A stretch of 25,159 nt of DNA, from contig JAUYGA010000228.1 in NCBI GenBank assembly GCA_030690755.1, positions 1 through 25,159 on the forward strand, in the 5' to 3' direction. A program made the translations under genes and the position numbers. Origin of the DNA: Nanobdellota archaeon (GTDB lineage: Archaea; Nanobdellota; Nanobdellia; Woesearchaeales; JAUYGA01). Positions 13,243 to 20,635 of the stretch are shown in pieces. A model generated the notes under the pieces. The model ran no database searches and was not told the origin of the DNA. It was given only the letters and a program-made list of their open reading frames with translations. Each line of letters begins with the position of its first letter. Position 1 is the stretch's first letter.

Positions 13243-15228
13243 TCATTTATTCCATAGCAACTCAAACTGCTGTTTATACATGTCATGAAGCTGTTTGTTT
13301 TCAATAATTATTACCATCGGTTCTTTTTTCATCCAGTTGCTTATTACTACTTTGTTTCCATATATCCAGAAAACACTCAAATTTGCAAACTCTTTTGCCA
13401 ATGTGTATTTTGTCTGCGTAAAAGAAAACTTGGTTATCCTGTGGCCTTTAACTTCGGAATCGACAATATTTCTCAATTTAAATCCCTTTTTTATGGCCTT
13501 CTTTTCCCACTCGTCGATGTATTTTGGTCTTGCGTCAATGAAATAACCCCTCGCGCCAATAAAATCGCACTGCCCAGACTCGAGTATATCTTCAAAAATG
13601 TCCTGGACTGCGTCAAGACCGTACAGAATCCTTGCTTCCTGGTTCCATATGGATTCGAAGTATTTCTTGAACGCGCCTGATACTTTTTTGTTGTTGATTG
13701 TTATAAATGATGGCTCTTTTTCGTGCACTATTATGACTGTTTTGTTGTTTGAAGGCAGTATTGCCACAGGAAATTCGGTCTTGTAAGGAAGGACTTTTGC
13801 TTCGTAATTTTCTTTGTAAATCTTTTCCTTAAAATTGTCTATCATCTCTTTGTTTCTTTGCTGGAACAGAAGTCTTGCTTTTATGCCTCGTTTTATCCTT
13901 TCATTCTGGATTCTTTTGAAAGCAGCTGCATAGTTCTTGTCATAAAATGAATAATCTTCCAGACCAAAAGTTACGCCAAGAACATCATAACTTTCCCCTT
14001 TTTCAAGGCTGTTTAGGAAATTGTCAAGCGTCCTGTTAAGTTCAGGAAAACCTTTGCTTACAGTTATATCCTGTTCCCACATCAGTTTAAAATATGTCAT
14101 GAATGTATGATATACTTTTTCGTCCTCTATTGTGAAAACAACTGGTTCTTTTTCCCGCCATACAAAAATCAGAACCTTTTTGCGGTATAGGTTTATTTGC
14201 ACCCCTTCGTATATGCCTTGAGGCAAAAATTTAATTTCAGAAAGCTTTCCGTAAACATCTATGTTTCTCTTAACACTTTCTTCAGTTCCTGAAACAAAAA
14301 GAAAGTTCACTCTAACGCCTTTTTCATCTCTTCTTTTATGAAACTCCCTGAAGAATTCGGGAATGGTGGACTTTTGGCCCTGCCATGAAGCTCCTAGAAC
14401 GTAATATTCTTCTCCGGGTTTTAATTCATCAAGCATCTTGTTGAATGCGCTGTAAACTCCGTCTAAGCCATGGTTTATGTATACGTCCTGCTGCCATAAT
14501 TTTTCAAACTGGGTTCTGAATGAATCTGCAACTTCCTTATTGTCTATCATGAAAAGAGTTATTTCTTCGCCGCCTGGTACATTTAAGATTGTGATATTTC
14601 CTGCAACATTTATTACTGCAGGAAATTTTAATTCATTTGAGACATATTTTATATGGGTGTTTGGTATTTTTTCTCTGACTTTTCCGCGTTCTCTCTCGCT
14701 TTCGCTGAAAATCATTCTAGCTTTAAGCCCTTTTTTTGCTCTCTGCTCGTGCAGCTTAGTCAGCAGGTTATAATAGTTCTGCTCGTAAGGGGTGATGACA
14801 AAGACATCCCACTCATCGTCCTTTTTCATTGAACTTATCAGCTGTTTGAAAGCGGTTTCAGCGCCTTTGATTCCCTTAAATATTGTTGCCTCTGATTTGA
14901 ATTTTGACAGTTTCTGTTTCAGCTCAAGTTCTGGAAGAATCTTTTTCAGCTCATTTTTCTGCTGGCTGAACACTTTCTCTTTTTCATCAAAATAATCAAC
15001 TATCCTTTCAGGCGGCGCTGCCTCAAAATATTTCACTCCAGATTTTATCACAAAGCTTACCAGGCCTTTTTGCATTAGCCTATCGAGGATTTCATACACT
15101 TTTGATGATGAGGCTTTTGATTTGTCGATTATCTTGCCGGTTGCTGAGCTTCCCAGCTCTAAAAGGGCCAGATATACGCTTATTTCTGACTTTGTCAGAC
15201 CTATCTCTTCCAGTATTTTTGTGTCCAT
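13243..15228 (-). CDS. TrmB-like regulator with four tandem sensor repeats
   Basis: A 661-residue protein with an N-terminal TrmB winged helix (GLTKSEISVYLALLELG ... KVYEILDRLMQKGLV, about 10-60) and a coiled-coil linker (about 75-110). Four tandem copies of the TrmB C-terminal sensor domain follow, at about 113-247, 253-387, 392-530 and 535-661. Each ends in a related helix: FEKLWQQ, FKLMWEQ, FESIWNQ, FELLWNK. Most TrmB proteins are 250-350 residues with one such domain. The family usually binds sugars and represses or activates transport genes; the ligand here is unknown. The start is leaderless, with tatataaa 26 bp upstream. It diverges from a membrane protein gene across a palindromic site, so it may control that gene and itself. 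Confidence 0.9.
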   Translation of the reverse strand: MDTKILEEIGLTKSEISVYLALLELGSSATGKIIDKSKASSSKVYEILDRLMQKGLVSFVIKSGVKYFEAAPPERIVDYFDEKEKVFSQQKNELKKILPELELKQKLSKFKSEATIFKGIKGAETAFKQLISSMKKDDEWDVFVITPYEQNYYNLLTKLHEQRAKKGLKARMIFSESERERGKVREKIPNTHIKYVSNELKFPAVINVAGNITILNVPGGEEITLFMIDNKEVADSFRTQFEKLWQQDVYINHGLDGVYSAFNKMLDELKPGEEYYVLGASWQGQKSTIPEFFREFHKRRDEKGVRVNFLFVSGTEESVKRNIDVYGKLSEIKFLPQGIYEGVQINLYRKKVLIFVWREKEPVVFTIEDEKVYHTFMTYFKLMWEQDITVSKGFPELNRTLDNFLNSLEKGESYDVLGVTFGLEDYSFYDKNYAAAFKRIQNERIKRGIKARLLFQQRNKEMIDNFKEKIYKENYEAKVLPYKTEFPVAILPSNNKTVIIVHEKEPSFITINNKKVSGAFKKYFESIWNQEARILYGLDAVQDIFEDILESGQCDFIGARGYFIDARPKYIDEWEKKAIKKGFKLRNIVDSEVKGHRITKFSFTQTKYTLAKEFANLSVFWIYGNKVVISNWMKKEPMVIIIENKQLHDMYKQQFELLWNK

Positions 15229-15249
15229 TAAGCCTTGTAGGCCTTGTTT

Positions 15250-15302
15250 TTATATAAAACTTTCTTTTTCTCCCCCTATAGGGGTAGGTAATGCTTATAT
15301 AC
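15250..15302. promoter_or_regulatory. Divergent promoters around a perfect CCCCTATAGGGG palindrome
   Basis: The exact 12-bp palindrome CCCCTATAGGGG (15273-15284) stands between a minus-strand TATA box for the TrmB-like gene (tatataaa, 15251-15258) and a plus-strand box, cttatata (about 15294-15301), for the membrane protein gene. It is the only G/C-rich stretch in the gap and sits upstream of both TATA boxes, an ideal place for one dimer to control both directions. That the TrmB-like protein binds it is inference. Confidence 0.55.
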
Positions 15303-15371
15303 TTGTTTGATGTTATCACTTAATAATAGCAAATCATAGTAAAATAAACAAACAAAACAAAGGTGAAAAAA

Positions 15372-16349
15372 ATGGATAAAGAAATAATGGAAGCAATGAA
15401 AACATTAATCCCTCTTACAGTATTCGTTGAAGCGGGTTTTTATGGTATGAAATATGTAGGATATTATTATTTGCAAAATGCATTTACTCCCAAAACTAAA
15501 AGTTCAAAAGAGATCCTTAATGCATATACACTTGGAGCAATCCTACCAACACCGTTTGATGCGCCAGTTATCATGGCATTGGCGTATGCTGTCAAAAGAA
15601 AACATTGTAAAAAAGATAGGGACTCAGAACTTGAATCAAAACTGCAAGATATTGAGCAAAATGCCGAAATAGATCAACCAACAATAACAGAACAAGGGCC
15701 AAAAAAAACCGGCGTTAATGGCATCAATAAAACATTAACTGCAATTGCGCTTTCAACAGCGATTGCGACAGGCGCATACAATGCCAAAGCAGAAACAAGG
15801 CCTGAAATAAAGCCTGAAATAAAATCATTGAAAGAAAACATAATTGCAACAACAGAAGATGCTCCAATATCAAGGATGGAATGCTTAATTGGCGGTTTGC
15901 CTGAAAAGTCAACAGTATATTTCGAAAGCACAAGAAACTTCCAGACAGACAAGACGCTTTCCTTGGGAAGATTGGATGTTCCAGTTTATGACGGCCACAA
16001 CCTTTTGGCGACAGTTGCAGTAAAATACACAAACCCTCCCAAAACCAAGACTGAGGAAGAACTAGGATTGACACTGACATTCAAGGGAAAAAAAGGAAGA
16101 TTGACAACAAGATACTTTCCGGAAGGCCATAGAATTGAAACCATTGGCTCATATCCTGTAAACAAGAGAATCACAATAGACCAGCTAAGCTCACTTAACA
16201 CAAAAACAGAACAGGCAAGTTTCAGGCCTGCCATAAACTATGCTCTTGGGAAAGACAAAGCGCTTAGAATAGAAGCAAGCTATGCTGGGCGTCAAAACAA
16301 TCTAAAACAGACGTATGTCGGGGTAGGCATGCAGTTTAAGCTTAAATAA
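15372..16349 (+). CDS. Membrane protein with internal signal-like segment and beta-rich C-terminal domain
   Basis: Unrecognised, 325 residues. I chose the ATG at 15372, seven bases after AAAGGTG, over the in-frame GTG at 15363 inside that site. The N-terminus has hydrophobic stretches (about 10-35 and 52-74), then a polar linker. A second segment, LTAIALSTAIATGAYNAKA (about 121-140), looks like a signal peptide ending in an A-x-A cleavage site. The remaining 185 residues are rich in alternating polar and hydrophobic strands (LGLTLTFKG, GRLTTRYF, ALRIEASY) and end YVGVGMQFKLK, resembling the closing strands of a bacterial outer-membrane beta barrel. That would be surprising in an archaeon; a surface beta-sandwich is an alternative. 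It is divergent from the TrmB-like regulator. Confidence 0.75.
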   Translation: MDKEIMEAMKTLIPLTVFVEAGFYGMKYVGYYYLQNAFTPKTKSSKEILNAYTLGAILPTPFDAPVIMALAYAVKRKHCKKDRDSELESKLQDIEQNAEIDQPTITEQGPKKTGVNGINKTLTAIALSTAIATGAYNAKAETRPEIKPEIKSLKENIIATTEDAPISRMECLIGGLPEKSTVYFESTRNFQTDKTLSLGRLDVPVYDGHNLLATVAVKYTNPPKTKTEEELGLTLTFKGKKGRLTTRYFPEGHRIETIGSYPVNKRITIDQLSSLNTKTEQASFRPAINYALGKDKALRIEASYAGRQNNLKQTYVGVGMQFKLK

Positions 16350-16350
16350 A

Positions 16351-16375
16351 TTTTTTTGTTTTTTTAAATCTTTTT
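16351..16375 (+). terminator. T-rich terminator
   Basis: Two bases after the stop codon come seven T, then GTT followed by more T tracts (tttttttgttttttt, then cttttt). This is a typical archaeal T-rich terminator for the membrane protein gene. The rest of the 317-base gap up to 16667 holds MITE-like element 2 and the ureohydrolase promoter. Confidence 0.5.
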
Positions 16376-16433
16376 ATGATATGTTGGTTGTGCTACAAAT
16401 TGGACTTAACTAATCATTATTAGACTTGATTAA

Positions 16434-16583
16434 ACCAAAAAGTATGTGCATAGCATCATAAGGTCAAAATTCCTTTAATCAATATTATCGAAGAGCGTTG
16501 CGAGGGGTTGGTCCCTACGGGAACGCAGCTCCTTCCAACTTCACGTCGAGAATTTTGAAGATGCTATGCACATACACCAAAAA
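16434..16583. mobile_element. MITE-like element 2: 16-bp perfect terminal inverted repeats, 8-bp target duplication
   Basis: A 134-base element (16442-16575) bounded by GTATGTGCATAGCATC and its exact complement GATGCTATGCACATAC, immediately flanked on both sides by the direct repeat ACCAAAAA (16434-16441 and 16576-16583). A second inner pair, TCAAAATTC (16464-16472) and GAATTTTGA (16550-16558), extends the stem. The 77-base centre is unusually GC-rich for this window and could form small hairpins (TCCC-tac-GGGA; GGGGTTGG with CCAACTTC). No coding frame of its own is convincing. The flanking duplication argues for transposition by a transposase encoded elsewhere; a transcribed structured RNA is not excluded. 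Confidence 0.72.
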
Positions 16584-16666
16584 ACAACTTTTAAATAAAA
16601 CTCTTCATTATTTCTTAGACAGGGGTTATCTTGATATATCTTGTTACATGTTGTTGAAGATCAAAA

Positions 16667-17401
16667 ATGAAACTCATAAAATTTCCGAGAAGCAATGTTG
16701 AGACAAAAGGCTGCGAGAAAGCGCCTGGCATCATAGAGGAGCATCTTCTTGATTTCATGAGGCGCAAGAATCTTTTTTTTGAAATAGAAGAAATTCGTGA
16801 TGATAATTCTGTGAAAGGCCTTTTCAGCGAGAAGGAATTTCTGATTTGTTTAGGCGGAGACCATTCGATAACCTATGACCTGTTCAAGAACTTCAAAAAA
16901 CAGAATCCTGGCATGCTGATATTTGACAGCCATGTTGATGCTCAGTTGGAAGAGAAAAGCCAGAAAAAAGAGCATGAGAACTATCTCAAACGGCTGATAA
17001 GAGAAGGTCATGTTGAATCAAAAAATATTGTCATTGTAGGCCTCAGAAATCTTGAAAATGATGAGCTGAGTTTTCTTCATGTTAATAGAATAAAATATTT
17101 TGATATGAGAAGGCTTCATGATGATTCTGAGGCATTTGATTCTGTGATGGAACAAGTCCGAGAATTTGGCGCGCTTTATATCTCAATTGACATTGATGTT
17201 GTTGATCCTGCATTTGCTCCTGGAACAAACAAGATTGAGCCTGGCGGATTTACAAGCAGGGAATTTCTGCATCTCATTAGCAGGCTGAGAAATCTGAGGA
17301 ACATTAAAGCAGTTGACATTGTTGAAGTCAATCCTGAACGCGACATAAATAATATGACGTCAAGGCTTGCTGCGAATGTTGTTTATGAGTTTCTGCAATA
17401 G
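16667..17401 (+). CDS. Ureohydrolase (agmatinase/arginase family), short form
   Basis: Expected to hydrolyse a guanidino compound such as agmatine or arginine to urea and an amine, using two manganese ions. Metal ligands are present: GGDHS (63-67), D87-S-H89-V-D91 (usual form DAHxD), and D175-I-D177 in SIDIDVVDPAFAPGT. At 244 residues it is about 60 shorter than typical agmatinases, and the substrate loop SHGTPF after the DAHxD motif is replaced by a charged segment (EEKSQKKEHENYL), so the substrate is uncertain. It starts just downstream of MITE-like element 2; a TATA-like gatatatc lies about 30 bp before the ATG. If it is an agmatinase it would make putrescine, linking to SAM and MTA metabolism elsewhere in the window. 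Confidence 0.85.
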   Translation: MKLIKFPRSNVETKGCEKAPGIIEEHLLDFMRRKNLFFEIEEIRDDNSVKGLFSEKEFLICLGGDHSITYDLFKNFKKQNPGMLIFDSHVDAQLEEKSQKKEHENYLKRLIREGHVESKNIVIVGLRNLENDELSFLHVNRIKYFDMRRLHDDSEAFDSVMEQVREFGALYISIDIDVVDPAFAPGTNKIEPGGFTSREFLHLISRLRNLRNIKAVDIVEVNPERDINNMTSRLAANVVYEFLQ

Positions 17402-17470
17402 ATGCGCCATTTATTAATTCTGAATTTCATTAAGTCTGAAGCTACTAAAGAATGGTAACGAAACAGCAAC

Positions 17471-17480
17471 TTTTTTAAAT
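17471..17480 (+). promoter_or_regulatory. TATA box of the first tandem paralogue
   Basis: ttttttaaat, followed by acc, lies 24-25 bp upstream of the ATG at 17501, giving a leaderless mRNA and fixing the start. Confidence 0.55.
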
Positions 17481-17500
17481 ACCTCTGCTAAACTTAAGAT

Positions 17501-18958
17501 ATGGCCCAAGGAATAGAACGTATTGTCGACAGATTGGATGTTGATCAAACAAAAGGTATATTTGCAGTTCCAGAAAAGTTTGAACTAAAGATAGAATCCT
17601 GGCTGAGAAGAGTTCGAAGTGTTGTAACAGACCTTCCATTGGTTGTTGCAAATGAAGATACATATACCTGTTCAGGCATTGCAAGAAAACTGAAAACAAC
17701 AAGAGCTTCAGTTATGGCAAATGTTGCTCACGCAGGAATTGTCAGGCCTTTAGTTGAAGAAGACTTTTCCTATCAGCTAGGTGTTTTTGAATATGTCTCG
17801 CCTCTTTCTGCTGCGCAATTGATAAGTTGGGTTTTTGATGCGCCGATACAGAACATTCTTGTAAGCGGAAAAAAACTAATTACCCTGACTGAAAACAAGC
17901 CTGTTGAAGAAAGGCTTGACATAATGTTTAATGCATATTCCGGCTGCTATTGGTTTGATAGTTTTGTTAAAAAACAAAAGCGGATAGCTGAAAATACTGG
18001 TTATCTGCCTAAAATCAAGACTCATCAGAGAATAAGCAGGGAAGATCTCGAAGATTGGTTTTTATGCGACAATACAAAAGGAAGCGCATTAAGAAAATTG
18101 ACAGAAACTGGAATATTGATGCCTGAAAATAAAACTTATAAAAAAAACACTCCGCATAATCTTGTTGATTTAGAAAATCTCGCAGAATTCATATCAAGAA
18201 TATATGAAATAAAGAAAGAGAAGATTCTGGTTGACGATGAAGCTGAGATGAGCGAACTTGTGAATTCTTTTCGCAGAAATCGATTATGTCCTTACATGGA
18301 TGAAAAAATAATCCTGCCTGAAACATACTACTCTTTAAGTGAATCTGCAAGAAGGACCGGGTTAAATTATCATAGGATAGACCAGGCACGTAGAATAGGA
18401 CAAATACATCCAATAAATGTCAAAAGAAAAGAACTGAAAATCAAAGGGCTTAATCTTGCGCTTTATGCGCTAAAAAGAGCAGAAAGGAATTCATTCACCT
18501 TAGACGAAGTTAAGGATATTTTTGGCATCAAAGATTTAAATCTTATTGCAGATAAAATAAAAGTTTCAAAACATCAGACTGTTTCTTCCAGGCATTATGT
18601 TTTCCCACTATATGACTTGGTTGCTGAGCGGATAAAATGCAATGAAGAAAATTATCCAATAAAGAGGCCTGTTTTTATAAATGTCAATGGAAGCGCGCGG
18701 TATACTCTTTCATTAAAAGCGCAGCGGGATTATTGCGATGAGTATGGCATTAAAAGTTTTGACAACCAATGCCTGCGTCATCTCAGTTATGAACTCAACA
18801 CTTCAAAACAATTTCATAAAATAACTGATTTCACAAAACTTCGATCCACCAGGCCGGACAGATTCTTCCTTGAGACAAGAGATTTGATAATTGAAATGGA
18901 AGAAACAACAATCAGCGGTGTGAAAATAAGACAAGATGAATACTTTAACCGACTGTGA
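17501..18958 (+). CDS. Tandem paralogue A: multi-helix-turn-helix-like protein of unknown function
   Basis: Unrecognised, 485 residues, soluble, no signal peptide. Several segments look like helix-turn-helix or winged-helix units: TCSGIARKLKTTRASVMANV (56-75), YSLSESARRTGLNYHRIDQA (277-296) and FTLDEVKDIFGIKDL (332-346). Shared landmarks with its neighbour at 19016 are LDVDQTKGIF (12-21), DFSYQ...EYVSPLSAAQLISWVF (88-112), MFNAYSGCYWF (142-152) and HYVFPLYD (365-372). It has no catalytic motif I can identify. The start is leaderless. The multiple reading-head architecture suggests a sequence-specific DNA-binding or nucleoid protein, but that is inference. Stop and next start are 57 bases apart in the same direction, so the pair probably arose by gene duplication and may be co-expressed. 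Confidence 0.82.
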   Translation: MAQGIERIVDRLDVDQTKGIFAVPEKFELKIESWLRRVRSVVTDLPLVVANEDTYTCSGIARKLKTTRASVMANVAHAGIVRPLVEEDFSYQLGVFEYVSPLSAAQLISWVFDAPIQNILVSGKKLITLTENKPVEERLDIMFNAYSGCYWFDSFVKKQKRIAENTGYLPKIKTHQRISREDLEDWFLCDNTKGSALRKLTETGILMPENKTYKKNTPHNLVDLENLAEFISRIYEIKKEKILVDDEAEMSELVNSFRRNRLCPYMDEKIILPETYYSLSESARRTGLNYHRIDQARRIGQIHPINVKRKELKIKGLNLALYALKRAERNSFTLDEVKDIFGIKDLNLIADKIKVSKHQTVSSRHYVFPLYDLVAERIKCNEENYPIKRPVFINVNGSARYTLSLKAQRDYCDEYGIKSFDNQCLRHLSYELNTSKQFHKITDFTKLRSTRPDRFFLETRDLIIEMEETTISGVKIRQDEYFNRL

Positions 18959-19015
18959 TTTTTAAAAATTTTTTACAAAAAAGTGAGATTAAGTTATTGT
19001 GATTATTAAGAAAAA

Positions 19016-20509
19016 ATGAAAACCATCGAACGAAATATAGAAAGCATAGTCAATAAGCTTGATGTGAAGCAAAGCACAGGAATTTTTCATATTCCGCCCG
19101 CCTTAGATGAAGACTTGAAACAAGACATGAAAAGGTGGCTTAAAAGAACACGAAATAATCTTTCTGACAAAATGCCTCTTGTAGTTGAAAACGAAAGATA
19201 CACAAGAGCAGGAGTTGAAAAAAAGCTGGAATGCAGTGAAAGGGTTGTAACTGAAAAACTTGCCAAATACGGTCTTATAAGGCCTGTCGGTGGCGCAGAC
19301 TTCTCATATCAGGTAAGTATAAGAGAATATGTAGAACCGCTTTCAATCGCGCAAGTCGTTAGCTGGGTCTTTCAAGAGCCGATAGAATCGATAATGTTCA
19401 CAGCAAAGCAACTGAAAAGCCAAAATGATAATGCTAATTCAGAAAATATGGAAAGGATGTTTAATGCATACAAGGGATGCAGCTGGTTTGAGAATTTCAA
19501 AAAAAGACATGTAGAGCTGACAACAACATTTTTGCCGATAGTTAAAGACTGGCAAAGAATAGGGAAAGATGATTTAGAATATTACTTTTTTGCATCTAAC
19601 CAAATTAATGGAGACATATGGAGATTATTTGAAAAAGGTTTCATAAAGACTCATAGACCTCGGAAAAATGGCATTGTCAGAATGGTTAATAATGAAAGCC
19701 TTGCTGAGTTCATAGCAACGCTTCACAAAACTGAAAAAGCGGCAATCCTGTTGAAATATGAGCAGGACCAGTTCATAAATGATATTGTTGAAGGATTTCT
19801 TGAGAACAAGTTAAAACCTTGTCTGGAAGAGAAGAGGATATCGCCTGATGGGGAGTATAGTGTCCTTGAATGTTCACAGATAATAAATCGCAGTTATAAT
19901 GCGGTTTATAATATGTTCAATCCTGGATTGATTAATTCAATCGAATCTGAAAAACTTAAATTAAAAAATAAAGTGCCAATAAAATCAATAGCTGTTCCTG
20001 GAATAGATCTCGCGCTTTATCTTCTTAAAAATTCAAATAAACAACAGTTCAATACGCAAGATGTATTTGACTTGTTCGGAATGGAGAAAATAGACCTTAC
20101 AAAACTGGGAATGAAAATTTCAGAAAACGGCACGTATTCAAAAAATAGGTATGTCTTCCCGATGTACGATTTTATTTCTGAAAAAGCAAAAGAGATGTTT
20201 TATGCAGAAAAGCCCCTGAATCCTAAAGAAAACTATTTTTTTGACAAGACATTCATCATAAAATGCAAAGGCAGAGAGATGATTTTGCCCTATTATGTGA
20301 TAAGCAGGTATAAGGAGCTTTATGACTTGAAAGTTTTTGACAGAGTGTGCATGGATCACATAACTGCCGAAATAGAGGCTTCTAAAAATGTGAAAGAACT
20401 TGATTCTGGCAATGAGCTCTTGTGCGGAAAAGATATGAAATTCATACTTAAAGGAAAGACTATAACTTCTGTAAAAGTAAAGTATATTGAATCAGCAAAC
20501 GGCTTCTAA
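19016..20509 (+). CDS. Tandem paralogue B: multi-helix-turn-helix-like protein of unknown function
   Basis: A 497-residue paralogue of the preceding gene, similar along its whole length but clearly diverged (roughly a third identical by eye, not computed). Conserved pieces appear in the same order: LDVKQSTGIF (15-24), DFSYQ...EYVEPLSIAQVVSWVF (95-119), MFNAYKGCSWF (148-158), a helix-turn-helix-like YSVLECSQIINRSYNAVYNM (281-300) and RYVFPMYD. It differs most in the last 90 residues. There is no obvious ribosome-binding site at the ATG. An A/T box, tttttaaaaatt (about 18960-18971), could drive it separately with a short leader. The function is unknown; retention of both copies suggests divided roles, such as a heterodimer. 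Confidence 0.82.
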   Translation: MKTIERNIESIVNKLDVKQSTGIFHIPPALDEDLKQDMKRWLKRTRNNLSDKMPLVVENERYTRAGVEKKLECSERVVTEKLAKYGLIRPVGGADFSYQVSIREYVEPLSIAQVVSWVFQEPIESIMFTAKQLKSQNDNANSENMERMFNAYKGCSWFENFKKRHVELTTTFLPIVKDWQRIGKDDLEYYFFASNQINGDIWRLFEKGFIKTHRPRKNGIVRMVNNESLAEFIATLHKTEKAAILLKYEQDQFINDIVEGFLENKLKPCLEEKRISPDGEYSVLECSQIINRSYNAVYNMFNPGLINSIESEKLKLKNKVPIKSIAVPGIDLALYLLKNSNKQQFNTQDVFDLFGMEKIDLTKLGMKISENGTYSKNRYVFPMYDFISEKAKEMFYAEKPLNPKENYFFDKTFIIKCKGREMILPYYVISRYKELYDLKVFDRVCMDHITAEIEASKNVKELDSGNELLCGKDMKFILKGKTITSVKVKYIESANGF

Positions 20510-20548
20510 AAATAGCTTGAACATAAACCAAAACCCAAAAAACAGTTA

Positions 20549-20560
20549 GATTTAAATATC
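20549..20560 (+). promoter_or_regulatory. TATA box of the MscS gene
   Basis: gatttaaatatc is a near-consensus archaeal TATA box. The transcript would begin near 20583 and carry a leader of about 50 bases with the AGAGG ribosome-binding site, unlike the leaderless genes nearby. Confidence 0.45.
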
Positions 20561-20635
20561 TTAAAACAAATGGTATTTAATATTGAGATGTTGGTTATTT
20601 TTATTGTCAAGTCAATAACTTAAAAAGAGGTTGAA

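Noticed and set aside
16473..16549. tRNA-like gene in the GC-rich centre of MITE-like element 2
   Set aside because: No T-loop GGTTCRA box, no acceptor stem and no anticodon arm of the right size could be found.
16498..16701. 67-codon open frame inside MITE-like element 2 and the following spacer
   Set aside because: It overlaps the inverted-repeat element and the ureohydrolase start, has no ribosome-binding site and reads as random composition.
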